This document shows positions 37,394 through 46,133 of a DNA stretch of 64,000 nt, in pieces. How positions within the stretch are numbered: position 1 is the stretch's first letter; every line of letters begins with the position of its first letter. Made by a program: the position numbers and the translations under genes. Under the pieces are notes generated by a model. That model saw only the letters and a program-made list of their open reading frames with translations. It was not told the DNA's origin and ran no database searches. The DNA comes from UBA7332 sp051648105 (GTDB lineage Bacteria > Bacteroidota > Bacteroidia > Bacteroidales > UBA7332): positions 1 to 64,000 of the forward strand of contig JBOFEN010000096.1 in assembly GCA_051648105.1 (NCBI GenBank). Reading direction: 5' to 3'.

Positions 37394-37981
37394 TTAATTA
37401 ATAATATAGATAAATGACACACCTAAGTCAATTGGTGCGACACCCCACTTTCGGCACATTTCACTATCAGGAGGTCTATTCTCAATTAGAGCATCATAAC
37501 TAAATTGTCTTGAATAAATTACACCTACTCCAGCAGACAACTCTAAGTTCCACCTTTTACTGAGGACAAAATTATATCCGTAAGAGAATCCTCCTCCCAG
37601 AACATCCCCGTGAAGCACATCCTTAGATACTAAAACACCCCCATCTCTCTGCTTACGGTGAAAGCTATTCACTCCATACAGCGCTGTAATACCAACAAAG
37701 TGTTCAGCCAGAGGCCTACCAAACCAATATTTAACCTTTGGTTGAAACTCCACAAAACTAGCCTTATAATCCTTTATTGTAAACGGATTAAAAGCCATTG
37801 ACACATCGATTGAATATTTATCACTCACAATTATTTCTGCCCCAATATTGGGTGAAAGGGTAGCCCAAAGTAGAGCGTTAGACTTAACGGCAAATCTCTG
37901 CGCACCTACAAACGAAAAGGTACTACTAGCAACAATAAATAGTAAGAGAAGACCAAGTCTACAATTAATTGATTTACTCAT
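37394..37981 (-). CDS. DUF3575 outer-membrane protein
   Basis: A 195-residue protein with a signal peptide (to about FVGAQ, residue 28). The body RFAVKSNALLWATLSPNIGAE matches the DUF3575 start, and GGGFSYGYNFVLSKRWNLELSAGVG is its typical strand-turn motif. Such proteins often precede fimbrial or OmpA-like genes in Bacteroidales. It is first in a probable operon with the OmpA-like and five-barrel genes. A strong promoter lies about 110 bp upstream. Confidence 0.85.
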   Translation of the reverse strand: MSKSINCRLGLLLLFIVASSTFSFVGAQRFAVKSNALLWATLSPNIGAEIIVSDKYSIDVSMAFNPFTIKDYKASFVEFQPKVKYWFGRPLAEHFVGITALYGVNSFHRKQRDGGVLVSKDVLHGDVLGGGFSYGYNFVLSKRWNLELSAGVGVIYSRQFSYDALIENRPPDSEMCRKWGVAPIDLGVSFIYIIN

Positions 37982-38090
37982 GAATATAGCTTTCTATAAT
38001 ATTACATTTGATAATTACATAGATAGTATCTCACAACAATAGCTACCCATGTTTACCTTGATGTGGATATTTATGATAAAACACCCGAGG

Positions 38091-38120
38091 CAAAGGTATA
38101 AAAAATCTTACACATTCAAA
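38091..38120 (-). promoter_or_regulatory. Promoter of the DUF3575-OmpA-five-barrel operon
   Basis: Minus-strand TTTG (38120-38117), 18-bp spacer, TACCTTTG (38098-38091). It fits the Bacteroidota consensus well and leaves a leader of about 100 nt before DUF3575. Confidence 0.6.
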
Positions 38121-38154
38121 ATTTTAACAACCTATCTATGTATTAAAAAGATAG

Positions 38155-38916
38155 TTACTCACATAATCCCCCAAGTAAATTCTCAGCTTTTACTAAATCT
38201 TCAGGGGTATCAATACCAATAGTCTCACAATTTGTAATAGCAACTTTTATTTTATAACCATTTTCAATCCACCTCAACTGCTCCAAAGACTCTGCAATTT
38301 CTAAAGATGACTGAGGAAGGGAAGTGATTTCCCCCAAAATGTTAGAACGGTAAGCATATAAACCTATATGTTTATAATATGTATGGTTTTGACTCCATTC
38401 CTTCCAATCAGCACCCCTAAAATAAGGAACTACAGATCTACTAAAGTATATAGCCTCGCTATCATTATTGATAACGACCTTAGGAGTGTTGGGATTAAAG
38501 ATAATTTCAAAGTCACACCCCATTTCAAAAGGTTTTACAAGAGTAGCTAGATGCACCGTTGCTCCCCCTGACTCAAAACAACTCTTAAGAAGTTCAATCT
38601 GATGTTGTTGAATAAATGGTTCATCGCCTTGAATATTAACTATCACATCAAACTCAAGACCCAACTTATTATATGCCTCCCAACATCTATCTGTACCACT
38701 CTTATGATCCTGTGATGTCATAACCACATTACCACCAAACTCCTTTACATGGTCGTAGATTCTTTTATCATCAGTTGCAACAAGAGTGTAATCTAATACT
38801 CCATCAACCTGATCATAAACCCTTTTTATCATACTAACACCAGCAATCTCTACCAATGGCTTACCTGGAAACCTTGTAGAGGCATATCTAGCTGGTATCA
38901 CACCTAAAAATGTCAT
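38155..38916 (-). CDS. kdsB: 3-deoxy-manno-octulosonate cytidylyltransferase
   Basis: Activates Kdo as CMP-Kdo for lipid A core synthesis. The 253 residues begin with the nucleotide-binding PARYASTRFPGKPLVEI (about 8-24), followed by VNIQGDEPFI with metal-binding Asp (about 95-104), and the family's EQLRWIENGYKI near the C-terminus. It is the last gene of a run apbE-MBL-nfeD-kdsB with gaps of 10-21 bp. WaaA, its user, is encoded in this window at 27252. Confidence 0.96.
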   Translation of the reverse strand: MTFLGVIPARYASTRFPGKPLVEIAGVSMIKRVYDQVDGVLDYTLVATDDKRIYDHVKEFGGNVVMTSQDHKSGTDRCWEAYNKLGLEFDVIVNIQGDEPFIQQHQIELLKSCFESGGATVHLATLVKPFEMGCDFEIIFNPNTPKVVINNDSEAIYFSRSVVPYFRGADWKEWSQNHTYYKHIGLYAYRSNILGEITSLPQSSLEIAESLEQLRWIENGYKIKVAITNCETIGIDTPEDLVKAENLLGGLCE

Positions 38917-38937
38917 AATAATAATATTTAAATCTAT

Positions 38938-40332
38938 TTATTTTTCAGGTTCTTCTACAACATACAATTGAGAACCCTCATACCTAACCACCCTTACAAC
39001 CCTACCACACTCTATATAGCCATAAACCGCAACTGAATCAAAAAGCTCTCCATTAATACGAATCTTACCAGAAGGTCTTAGAGTCGAGACAACATAACCC
39101 TGCTTACCAACCATATTTGCTAGTTCTGGATCAACCCCTATATATCCACTTGAGACCTCCTGAGACTTATCTAGTGCAATTCTCTTGAGAGGCCCATTTA
39201 CACCTATACGCGAAGCCAATAAAATAGTAGAAACTCCTCCAACTAAAAGCCCAATAAGAACAGTTAAAAGAGCCCTTGTATAATCCTGATTATCGACTGT
39301 GTTAAAATCAAAAATATCATTTGAAAGAAGCGCTAGAATAAGACCTACAAAAACAAATATAATACCCAAGACTCCCGCAACTCCAAATCCAGGTATCACA
39401 AATATCTCCATAAATAGAAGTATAATGCCCAAAAAGAACAATACCACCTCCCAGTTAGCAGCTAAACCATCAATATACAATGGAGAGAAATACAATATAG
39501 ATGAGACAACAGAAACCACCAATGCAAAACCAATTCCAGGTGTTTGAAGCTCAAAATAAATCCCACCAATAATGAACATAATAAGAACCGCCTGAAACAT
39601 TGGGTTCATAAGAAAGCCTTTTACTTTATCGTAAACAGAGGGCTTATAATATACGACCTCATAAGAATTAACCAATAATCTACTCTCTATAACACTATTA
39701 ATAGACTCCACTTTTGCCTCACAATAACCCCATCCTATCGCCTCATCAACAGTCAAAGTTAGTACCCGCGTTGAATCATCATTACCTGGTGCTACAATTG
39801 ATGCATCAACCATTGCCTCAGCGATTATTGGATCCCGTCTCCAAACTAAAGAGTCCACTCCATCAATCTTACGAATAATCTTACCTTTAGACTCAGCTGT
39901 TGATCTAATGGTTGACCTCATATAAGATTGGTATTTATCTGGCAACACCTTTCCACTATTATCTACCACAGTTGCGGCTCCGATGCTACTACCACTTCGC
40001 ATATATATACTATCACAAGCAATCGCTATTAATGCACCAGCAGAAGCTGCATTATTATCTATAAAACAATAGACTGGAATTGAGCTATTGAGTAACTTCG
40101 TTCGAATAGAGTCAGCAAACTCTACAGACCCACCATAAGTATTCATATGAATAAATATAGCATCTGCATTCATTGACTTTGCCTCCTTCACACCATTATC
40201 TACATACAACCATGTTGTGCTTCCTATTTCCCTTTTTAGCTCAATCGCATAATAGATACCTGATGCACAATTAGCCTCAAATGACAAAGCTGCAAAAACA
40301 AATGCAATAATGGCAATAATATTTTTTTTCAT
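38938..40332 (-). CDS. NfeD-family membrane-bound serine protease (ClpP class)
   Basis: A 464-residue membrane protein: signal sequence, an extracytoplasmic ClpP-like protease domain (about 25-210), TM helices (about 235-375) and a C-terminal NfeD OB-fold domain (about 395-464). The serine is in NNAASAGALIAIACDS (about 88-103), as in family members, and the oxyanion glycines lie near MNTYGGSVEFAD. It may be involved in membrane-protein quality control with a stomatin-type partner (family knowledge); no stomatin gene follows here. Its neighbours are an MBL hydrolase (10 bp) and kdsB. Confidence 0.88.
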   Translation of the reverse strand: MKKNIIAIIAFVFAALSFEANCASGIYYAIELKREIGSTTWLYVDNGVKEAKSMNADAIFIHMNTYGGSVEFADSIRTKLLNSSIPVYCFIDNNAASAGALIAIACDSIYMRSGSSIGAATVVDNSGKVLPDKYQSYMRSTIRSTAESKGKIIRKIDGVDSLVWRRDPIIAEAMVDASIVAPGNDDSTRVLTLTVDEAIGWGYCEAKVESINSVIESRLLVNSYEVVYYKPSVYDKVKGFLMNPMFQAVLIMFIIGGIYFELQTPGIGFALVVSVVSSILYFSPLYIDGLAANWEVVLFFLGIILLFMEIFVIPGFGVAGVLGIIFVFVGLILALLSNDIFDFNTVDNQDYTRALLTVLIGLLVGGVSTILLASRIGVNGPLKRIALDKSQEVSSGYIGVDPELANMVGKQGYVVSTLRPSGKIRINGELFDSVAVYGYIECGRVVRVVRYEGSQLYVVEEPEK

Positions 40333-40342
40333 AACTCTTGGA

Positions 40343-41101
40343 TTAAACAGTAAATGTCAAACCATCATATGCTACAAAAACACCACTAGGAAGAGTTGGT
40401 TCCACTTCAGAATGAAGGCCAAACTGATGATTCATATGAATTAAAAAACTCTTCATTGGAGCAATACGCTCAATAAACCCTAGAGCTTGCGATACCGAAA
40501 TATGAGAAATATGTTCTCTATGCCTTAAGGCTTCAATTATTAACACTTCCACTCCCTCAAGCTTAGTCAATTCACAATCAGTTATCTCTGTAAAATCAGT
40601 TAGATATGCTAGCTTTCCTATCCTAAACCCAACAACGGGCAATCTATGATGATACATCCGTATAGGCATTATTTCAATGCCTTCAATCTCGAAGGGTTGT
40701 GAAATGTCTATGGATTCAAATACAATATTTGAAGCATACCCTTTCACGGCAATTGAGAATACGTAATAAAGTCTCTTTCTCAATTCATCCTGTACATAAG
40801 GCTCACACCATATAGGCATAGCTCTTTTGCCAGTTATTGGCCTCAACTCCTCTAGGCCACCAATATGATCAAAATGATTATGAGTTAACAGAACAGCATC
40901 AATATTTGTCAAACCCACAGTGAGACACTGCTGTCTAAAGTCAGGTCCACAATCTATGACAATATTCTTATTATCCCACTCAAGCAATAATGAACACCTT
41001 GTACGCTTATCTCTTGAGTCATTAGAAAGGCACACCTCACATTGACAACCTATCTCTGGTACTCCAGAAGAGGTTCCTGTTCCAAGAAAAGTAACTTTCA
41101 T
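40343..41101 (-). CDS. Metallo-beta-lactamase-fold hydrolase, PhnP-like
   Basis: A 252-residue MBL-fold protein. The metal motif THNHFDHIGG (about 74-83) gives HxHxDH, with a further Asp near LAYLTDFTE and a histidine in the late HMNHQFGLHS stretch. The Cys pair in CQCEVC near the N-terminus resembles the zinc-site cysteines of PhnP. The substrate could be a cyclic nucleotide or phosphodiester. It lies 13 bp after apbE and 10 bp before the NfeD gene. No phn genes are present, so the role is unproven. Confidence 0.88.
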   Translation of the reverse strand: MKVTFLGTGTSSGVPEIGCQCEVCLSNDSRDKRTRCSLLLEWDNKNIVIDCGPDFRQQCLTVGLTNIDAVLLTHNHFDHIGGLEELRPITGKRAMPIWCEPYVQDELRKRLYYVFSIAVKGYASNIVFESIDISQPFEIEGIEIMPIRMYHHRLPVVGFRIGKLAYLTDFTEITDCELTKLEGVEVLIIEALRHREHISHISVSQALGFIERIAPMKSFLIHMNHQFGLHSEVEPTLPSGVFVAYDGLTFTV

Positions 41102-41114
41102 TTTTATACTCCTC

Positions 41115-42152
41115 CTAATCTTTTATATATCTTCTCAAGCCACGACTTGCTATAGTTTTGTAATGTCCACCTTCATCGTTATAAATAAAAAAAGCTTCTA
41201 ACATAGGATCTCTTTCAACAATATCCAAAGATTTATCTAGACCCATAACCATAAACGCTGTTGCATATGCATCTGCAATCATACAATCAGAAGCTATCAC
41301 AGTTGCGCTCAAAAGTTCATGTTGAATTGGATATCCATTACGAGGATCTATTGTATGAGCGAACTTCTTCCCATCCTTAATATAAAAATTTCTATAGTTA
41401 CCTGAGGTAGCCATAGCAACATTAGTCAGCTCAAGAACCTCTTCTAAATCACCGCCAACAGACAGAGAGTCATCTTGAGGTTTACTTATACCGACTCTCC
41501 AGGAACTACCCTTTGAATTGACCCCAGAAACAACTAACTCCCCACCAATCTCAACCATGAAATTATCTATGCCCTTCTCGCGCAAATAGTCAGCAATAAC
41601 ATCACAAGCATAGCCTTTAGCTATTGCGGATGCATCTAGCATTACCCTCTTATCTGATTTACTAACTAATCCATTGGATATATCAATAAGGTTAGACCCA
41701 ACAAAAGTCAATACACTATCAACTCTGTCCGTAGTAACATCAGACCTACTCTTAAATCCAAACCCCCACAAATTAACTAATGGTGCAACAGTAATATCAA
41801 AGGCACCTTCTGTTATGCGACTTATTTCCTTACTTTTCTTAAATAGAGTAACAAACCATCTATCAAGAATAACTGAACTATCATTGTTATTCACCCTACT
41901 AATAACAGAGTTTGGATTAAACATAGACAATGAATTATCAAAACGGTTCAACTCAAACTCTATTGAATCCTTTAAATCTATTGGATGCTCATATACAATA
42001 TGATACAAAGTACCGAATATCTTACCCTCATTTCTCTGGCAAGGTGAATTATCATCTTGATTATTATTATAAACATACATAGATAGTATTGTTATAGCTA
42101 TTACGCTCAACAATATTAACACTTTCCTAAAACGATATATAAAACTAGCCAT
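41115..42152 (-). CDS. apbE: FAD:protein FMN transferase
   Basis: Attaches FMN covalently to target proteins, such as Na+-NQR or Rnf subunits, outside the cytoplasm. The 345 residues start with a membrane anchor (about 10-28) followed by ApbE signatures: MDASAIAKGYACDVIADYL (about 167-185), EIGGELVVSG (about 200-209) and the C-terminal HTIDPRNGYP (about 266-275). Mg-binding acidic residues occur in DCMIADAYATAFMVMG. It starts the operon ending at kdsB. A candidate -7 box lies about 47 bp upstream. Confidence 0.94.
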   Translation of the reverse strand: MASFIYRFRKVLILLSVIAITILSMYVYNNNQDDNSPCQRNEGKIFGTLYHIVYEHPIDLKDSIEFELNRFDNSLSMFNPNSVISRVNNNDSSVILDRWFVTLFKKSKEISRITEGAFDITVAPLVNLWGFGFKSRSDVTTDRVDSVLTFVGSNLIDISNGLVSKSDKRVMLDASAIAKGYACDVIADYLREKGIDNFMVEIGGELVVSGVNSKGSSWRVGISKPQDDSLSVGGDLEEVLELTNVAMATSGNYRNFYIKDGKKFAHTIDPRNGYPIQHELLSATVIASDCMIADAYATAFMVMGLDKSLDIVERDPMLEAFFIYNDEGGHYKTIASRGLRRYIKD

Positions 42153-42198
42153 ACTAGATCATTTTTTGAGTCAAATTCATAAAAAAGGAGTTACTTTG

Positions 42199-42206
42199 CA
42201 AATATA
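42199..42206 (-). promoter_or_regulatory. Candidate -7 element for the apbE operon
   Basis: Minus-strand TATATTTG fits TAnnTTTG about 47 bp before apbE; no TTG was found at the normal spacing. The same short stretch separates two divergent genes. Confidence 0.4.
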
Positions 42207-42229
42207 ACTACATTTCATCACCTATAACT

Positions 42230-43048
42230 ATGAACACCTATCAACTTTCAAAGTTCGAGTCAAAATCAAGCTCTATACTAAAATCAAGAATCTACAGGAT
42301 CTCTCTAAAAATAGTCGTATTTTCATCTGTTGCCTTGATGCTTCTTAGCACATTCAGAGTATTATCCCATCTTAATGTTTACTTATACACATTTTCCTTT
42401 TTAGCTGGGTTAGTATTCACAGTCGACTACACCCTTAGAATTGTTACGGCACCTAGTGAACGTAAAATCATGAATGCGAAGAAGGCAAGATTAAAATACC
42501 TATTTTCCTTCTATGGGATTGTCGATTTTGCGGCAATACTACCATTTCTAGCCCCTATCTTTACTACAGGAACAATGACACTAGACTTAATTGAACTAGG
42601 CCGACTTCTATTAATCTTCAAGATAGCTAGATACTCTAACTCCTTCAAAATGGTTATTGATGTATTTAACGACGTAAAATGGGAACTACTATTCTCTATC
42701 TTCATTATGTCTTGTGTAATTTTTATTTGCGCAGTGTTAATGTATTATGTAGAGAGAGATGCACAACCAGATAACTTCAGAAACATCGGCGACGGTCTTT
42801 GGTGGGCTATTATTACATACACAACCGTAGGATATGGAGACATATACCCTATTACCATACTCGGAAGAGCTCTAAGTGCATTTACTGCATTAATAGGAAT
42901 AGCAATGGTAGCATTCCCAACTGGTATTATCTCTAGCGCATTTATGCGAAGAATGAATGAGATCAAGAAGAGTAAGACAAATGAGACTCTAGACGATATA
43001 AAAGAATATACATATTGTCCTCATTGTGGCGAAAAACTAAAAGAATAA
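42230..43048 (+). CDS. Voltage-gated-type potassium/ion channel with C-terminal CxxC tail
   Basis: A 272-residue six-TM channel subunit. A voltage-sensor-like block (TM1-TM4, about 25-150) precedes the pore with selectivity filter TTVGYGD (about 201-207), diagnostic of K+ channels. Four subunits would form a pore in the inner membrane. After TM6 the cytoplasmic tail ends YCPHCGEKLKE, one CxxC that could give a zinc ribbon only if two chains pair. It is divergent from apbE and has its own terminator. Confidence 0.9.
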   Translation: MNTYQLSKFESKSSSILKSRIYRISLKIVVFSSVALMLLSTFRVLSHLNVYLYTFSFLAGLVFTVDYTLRIVTAPSERKIMNAKKARLKYLFSFYGIVDFAAILPFLAPIFTTGTMTLDLIELGRLLLIFKIARYSNSFKMVIDVFNDVKWELLFSIFIMSCVIFICAVLMYYVERDAQPDNFRNIGDGLWWAIITYTTVGYGDIYPITILGRALSAFTALIGIAMVAFPTGIISSAFMRRMNEIKKSKTNETLDDIKEYTYCPHCGEKLKE

Positions 43049-43056
43049 CAATCTGC

Positions 43057-43098
43057 AACGATTCCATTATGATTATTTCATAATGGAATCGTTTTTTA
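43057..43098 (+). terminator. Terminator of the ion-channel gene
   Basis: A perfect 16-bp stem (43057-43072 with 43078-43093) and 5-nt loop, then a run of T. It lies 8 bp after the stop. Confidence 0.85.
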
Positions 43099-43172
43099 TA
43101 TAACAAGAGAGACCTTTTTACCTACAACAATTGTTATAAATCCAAAGAGTTAACCCTTAAAAAATCACAGCC

Positions 43173-43985
43173 ATGCCAAAAGCAATAGAAAGATACACTC
43201 GTCGTGTAAAAAAACAATTTGGATGCCAAGCCTCATGGCCACCATCAACACTTCTACACCTTGGAGACTATGGTTACCTAAGGGACGGAACACTATGTAT
43301 TATTGGAAACCTAAAAGAACTAGGTGTAACAATAGAAGAATCTAAAGCAAAACCATTTAGATGTAGATATATCAGAAAGGAGGAACTAGATGCGACTCTT
43401 AAAAGCAAAAATAAAGACCAACTCATAGGCTCCTTAATAAGAAAGGAGGAGAGTGGAGTACATCTAATATTCAAGAAGCCTGGAACTCACATATTCTCAA
43501 TAAACAACGGGAAGGAGATACAGATAAATAACTCTCATATCATTGAGAACCAACTAATAGAACTAGCAAATAAAGACATTTGGCGCAATGACTACCTATA
43601 TGTTTCTGATATAATTCTCACAAATGATCTATTAGTAATAGTGTCTTACTCCGACGAACTTGAGCTAGATCTTAAAACAGAGTCCATTGCAGATATAACC
43701 GAATTTGATGATATTGAGGCCCTAGATACAAAACTAACTATACTCTCTACAGATATACAAGGGTTCAATATTACAAATGACACTATATCAACCCCACTAT
43801 TTCAATTAACTAGACTAAGCCATCACGAAGTAGAGCCTTTATATATGCAGACAATAATGGACCTTCAAGGATATACAGCTCCAGAATTTGCATTCTCACC
43901 ACCTGTATTGCTACCAAACCATCTTCAGAGAGTGGCATGGGATGCTATTGATATAACACACATAGAATTTAAGCAGGAAATATAG
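43173..43985 (+). CDS. Conserved-looking hypothetical protein, no recognised family
   Basis: A 270-residue soluble protein with no signal peptide or TM segment. The start MPKAIERYTRRVKKQFG is basic. It has beta-rich stretches (GTLCIIGNLKELGV, DILIVS-like). A second half contains many acidic residues (TEFDDIEALDTK), ending in AWDAIDITHIEFKQ. It lies between the channel and tRNA-fMet, with its own gap from each. The codon usage looks like that of its neighbours, so it is probably real; function unknown. Confidence 0.6.
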   Translation: MPKAIERYTRRVKKQFGCQASWPPSTLLHLGDYGYLRDGTLCIIGNLKELGVTIEESKAKPFRCRYIRKEELDATLKSKNKDQLIGSLIRKEESGVHLIFKKPGTHIFSINNGKEIQINNSHIIENQLIELANKDIWRNDYLYVSDIILTNDLLVIVSYSDELELDLKTESIADITEFDDIEALDTKLTILSTDIQGFNITNDTISTPLFQLTRLSHHEVEPLYMQTIMDLQGYTAPEFAFSPPVLLPNHLQRVAWDAIDITHIEFKQEI

Positions 43986-44046
43986 GATGAATTAGAGTAA
44001 TAATATGTCACCTCCAATATATAAATCTCAAATAAGCTACTATCAA

Positions 44047-44077
44047 TTTGCATATACGAAATATTTTTGTACCTTTG
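44047..44077 (+). promoter_or_regulatory. Promoter of the tRNA-fMet/tRNA-Cys unit
   Basis: TTTG (44047-44050), 19-bp spacer, TACCTTTG (44070-44077). This is an ideal match to the Bacteroidota promoter, 12 bp upstream of the first tRNA base. Confidence 0.75.
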
Positions 44078-44089
44078 CACTACAAACAT

Positions 44090-44161
<72 letters not shown>

Positions 44162-44185
44162 CTAAGTTGATTTTCAACACTATTA

Positions 44186-44256
44186 GGTTCCTTGGCCGAG
44201 TGGCTAGGCACCGGTCTGCAAAACCGTTTACGGCAGTTCGAATCTGCCAGGAACCT
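44186..44256 (+). tRNA. tRNA-Cys (GCA)
   Basis: Cloverleaf with anticodon GCA, acceptor GGTTCCT/AGGAACC and the U73 discriminator usual for tRNA-Cys, plus a perfect T-arm (GGCAG/CTGCC). CCA is not encoded. It is 24 bp after tRNA-fMet and probably in the same transcript. Confidence 0.92.
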
Positions 44257-44257
44257 C

Positions 44258-44296
44258 AAAGCACCAACTCATTCATTTGAGTTGGTGCTTTTTTAT
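44258..44296 (+). terminator. Terminator of the tRNA unit
   Basis: A perfect 14-bp inverted repeat (44258-44271 with 44278-44291) with a 6-nt loop, followed by TTTTTAT, directly after tRNA-Cys. Confidence 0.85.
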
Positions 44297-44785
44297 TTGT
44301 TATAGCCCAATAAGTAATTTGAGATAAGGCCCCAATATTAATCAAGACCAAAACTAATGTGGGAGATAATATGATTTACCCAACAAGCTAACTACATCTC
44401 AGTATCCCGACATACAATTACGAGTTAATACAGATCCCCTATTAAACAAATCACTATAAATAAAACCACAAAATCCTCTCACAGAGTCTCAGTTTTGGCT
44501 TTCTCTATCACCACCTAAATATTTACCTTAAATCTTAACACAAACCCACTACCCAACTACACCCTTCAATACAAAACCCAATTATTACAAGAGACAAAAG
44601 TAAAGAACAACAAATCCAACTGTTAACGCCGAAAGAAACAGAACAAAAAAACATATTTTCTTCTCACAGAGCTTGATATATAACACTACTGTTCAGAATT
44701 TACAAAAACAAACCACTAACCTATTACTAGTAATATATATAAGAGGATCAGTAATTAGTATAAATACAAATACGCATACAACAGC
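44297..44785. other. Long gene-free spacer, A/C-skewed
   Basis: About 490 bp without a plausible gene or RNA. The middle is rich in A and C on the plus strand, like the spacers beside both palindrome arrays, but it has no TACGTACGTA. A 10-bp word, TCTCACAGAG, occurs twice (44477 and 44662). Nothing else was identified. Confidence 0.4.
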
Positions 44786-44793
44786 TATCTTTG
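44786..44793 (+). promoter_or_regulatory. Candidate -7 element for the iron alcohol dehydrogenase
   Basis: TATCTTTG fits TAnnTTTG and leaves a leader of about 85 nt before the ATG at 44884; no TTG lies at the right spacing. Confidence 0.35.
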
Positions 44794-44883
44794 CAATGAA
44801 ACAAATTACATCATAATTAGATTAGACAAACATAGAATAATCAGATTATTAATTATATTTGAAAACATCAATAAATAAACACA

Positions 44884-46035
44884 ATGAACAACTTCGAATT
44901 CTTCAATCCAACGCAAATCATCTTTGGCAAAGGGAGCATAAAAGAGGTATCTCGAATTGCAAAAGATAAGAAAATCATGATCACATTTGGCGGTGGTAGC
45001 GTCAAAAAAAATGGAGTATATGATCAAGTAACAAACGCACTATCTTCACACAACTGTATTGAATTTTGGGGCATAGAACCCAATCCTAAATACGAGACTC
45101 TAATAAAGGCCATTGAGCTTGGAAAGAGAGAAAAGGTAGACTTCTTATTAGCAGTAGGAGGCGGATCTGTACTTGATGGAACAAAATTTATCGCATCTGC
45201 TATCTCCTATGACGGTGAGCCTTGGGATCTAATAATGGACAATAGAAAAGCCAAGAACAGTATTCCAATAGCCTCAGTAATGACACTCCCTGCAACAGGA
45301 TCAGAGATGAATTCGGGAGCAGTAATTTCTCGACTATCAACAGATGAGAAATTCCCATTTTTCTGCCAAGAGAACTTCCCTAAATTCTCAATCTTGGATC
45401 CAGAGACAACATACACACTTCCAAAATTCCAGGTAGCTTGTGGTGTAATCGACACATTCGTACACACAGTGGAACAATATATAACACACACTGACGAATC
45501 TCCACTTATGGACAGATGGGCTGAGGGAATCTTATTGACATTAAAAGACCTTGCCCCAAAACTCACAACAGAGGAGACTCCATTGTATGAAACAAGATCA
45601 AATTTCATGCTTTCTGCAACCATGGCTCTTAATGGATTCATAGCGATGGGGGTATCTCAAGATTGGGCCACCCATATGATTGGCCACGAACTAACTGCAC
45701 TAAGTGGACTAACTCACGCTGTAACTCTAGCGATAATATACCCTAGCCTACTTCGCACTATGAAGCAAGAAAAGTTAGACAAACTAGTTCAATACGCAGA
45801 TAGGGTTTGGGGAATTAATAGTGGAACTAAAGAAGAGATAGCTGATGCAGCAATTAATGCAACAGAAAAGCTATTCAACAGTCTAGGAATTAAAACCACC
45901 CTATCAGAGAATGGGGTAACCAAGTCAACTGTTGATGAAATAGTAAATAGATGCAAAGAGAGAAATTATCTTTTGGGCGAAAACCGCTCAATCAACTCTG
46001 AAAAAGTAAGAGAAATACTTGATTTAGCATTCTAA
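44884..46035 (+). CDS. Iron-containing alcohol dehydrogenase (butanol-dehydrogenase type)
   Basis: A 383-residue NAD(P)H-dependent alcohol dehydrogenase, type III. The N-terminus NPTQIIFGKGSI and the nucleotide motif AVGGGSVLDGTKFIA (about 92-106) match the BDH/YqhD group. Fe ligands are expected at D193 region (CGVIDTFVHTVEQY, Asp/His) and in DWATHMIGHEL and GLTHAVTL. It probably reduces aldehydes to alcohols in fermentation. It has a leader of its own and is followed by a Crp/Fnr regulator. Confidence 0.93.
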   Translation: MNNFEFFNPTQIIFGKGSIKEVSRIAKDKKIMITFGGGSVKKNGVYDQVTNALSSHNCIEFWGIEPNPKYETLIKAIELGKREKVDFLLAVGGGSVLDGTKFIASAISYDGEPWDLIMDNRKAKNSIPIASVMTLPATGSEMNSGAVISRLSTDEKFPFFCQENFPKFSILDPETTYTLPKFQVACGVIDTFVHTVEQYITHTDESPLMDRWAEGILLTLKDLAPKLTTEETPLYETRSNFMLSATMALNGFIAMGVSQDWATHMIGHELTALSGLTHAVTLAIIYPSLLRTMKQEKLDKLVQYADRVWGINSGTKEEIADAAINATEKLFNSLGIKTTLSENGVTKSTVDEIVNRCKERNYLLGENRSINSEKVREILDLAF

Positions 46036-46050
46036 AAATAAACAGCAAAT

Positions 46051-46094
46051 GGCCTCTGAATATCAGAACAAAGATATCCAGAGGCCTTTATTTT
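46051..46094 (+). terminator. Terminator after the iron alcohol dehydrogenase
   Basis: A 14-bp stem with one mismatch (46051-46064 with 46073-46086), followed by TTTATTTT. The T-run also holds the -33 element of the next gene. Confidence 0.7.
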
Positions 46095-46116
46095 ATGCAT
46101 ATTATTACTATATTTG
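46087..46116 (+). promoter_or_regulatory. Promoter of the Crp/Fnr gene
   Basis: TTT (46087-46089), 19-bp spacer, TATATTTG (46109-46116). It supports the ATG at 46134 as the start, because the longer frame from 46095 would begin before the -7 box. Confidence 0.55.
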
Positions 46117-46133
46117 CGAAAATCAGGCACATT

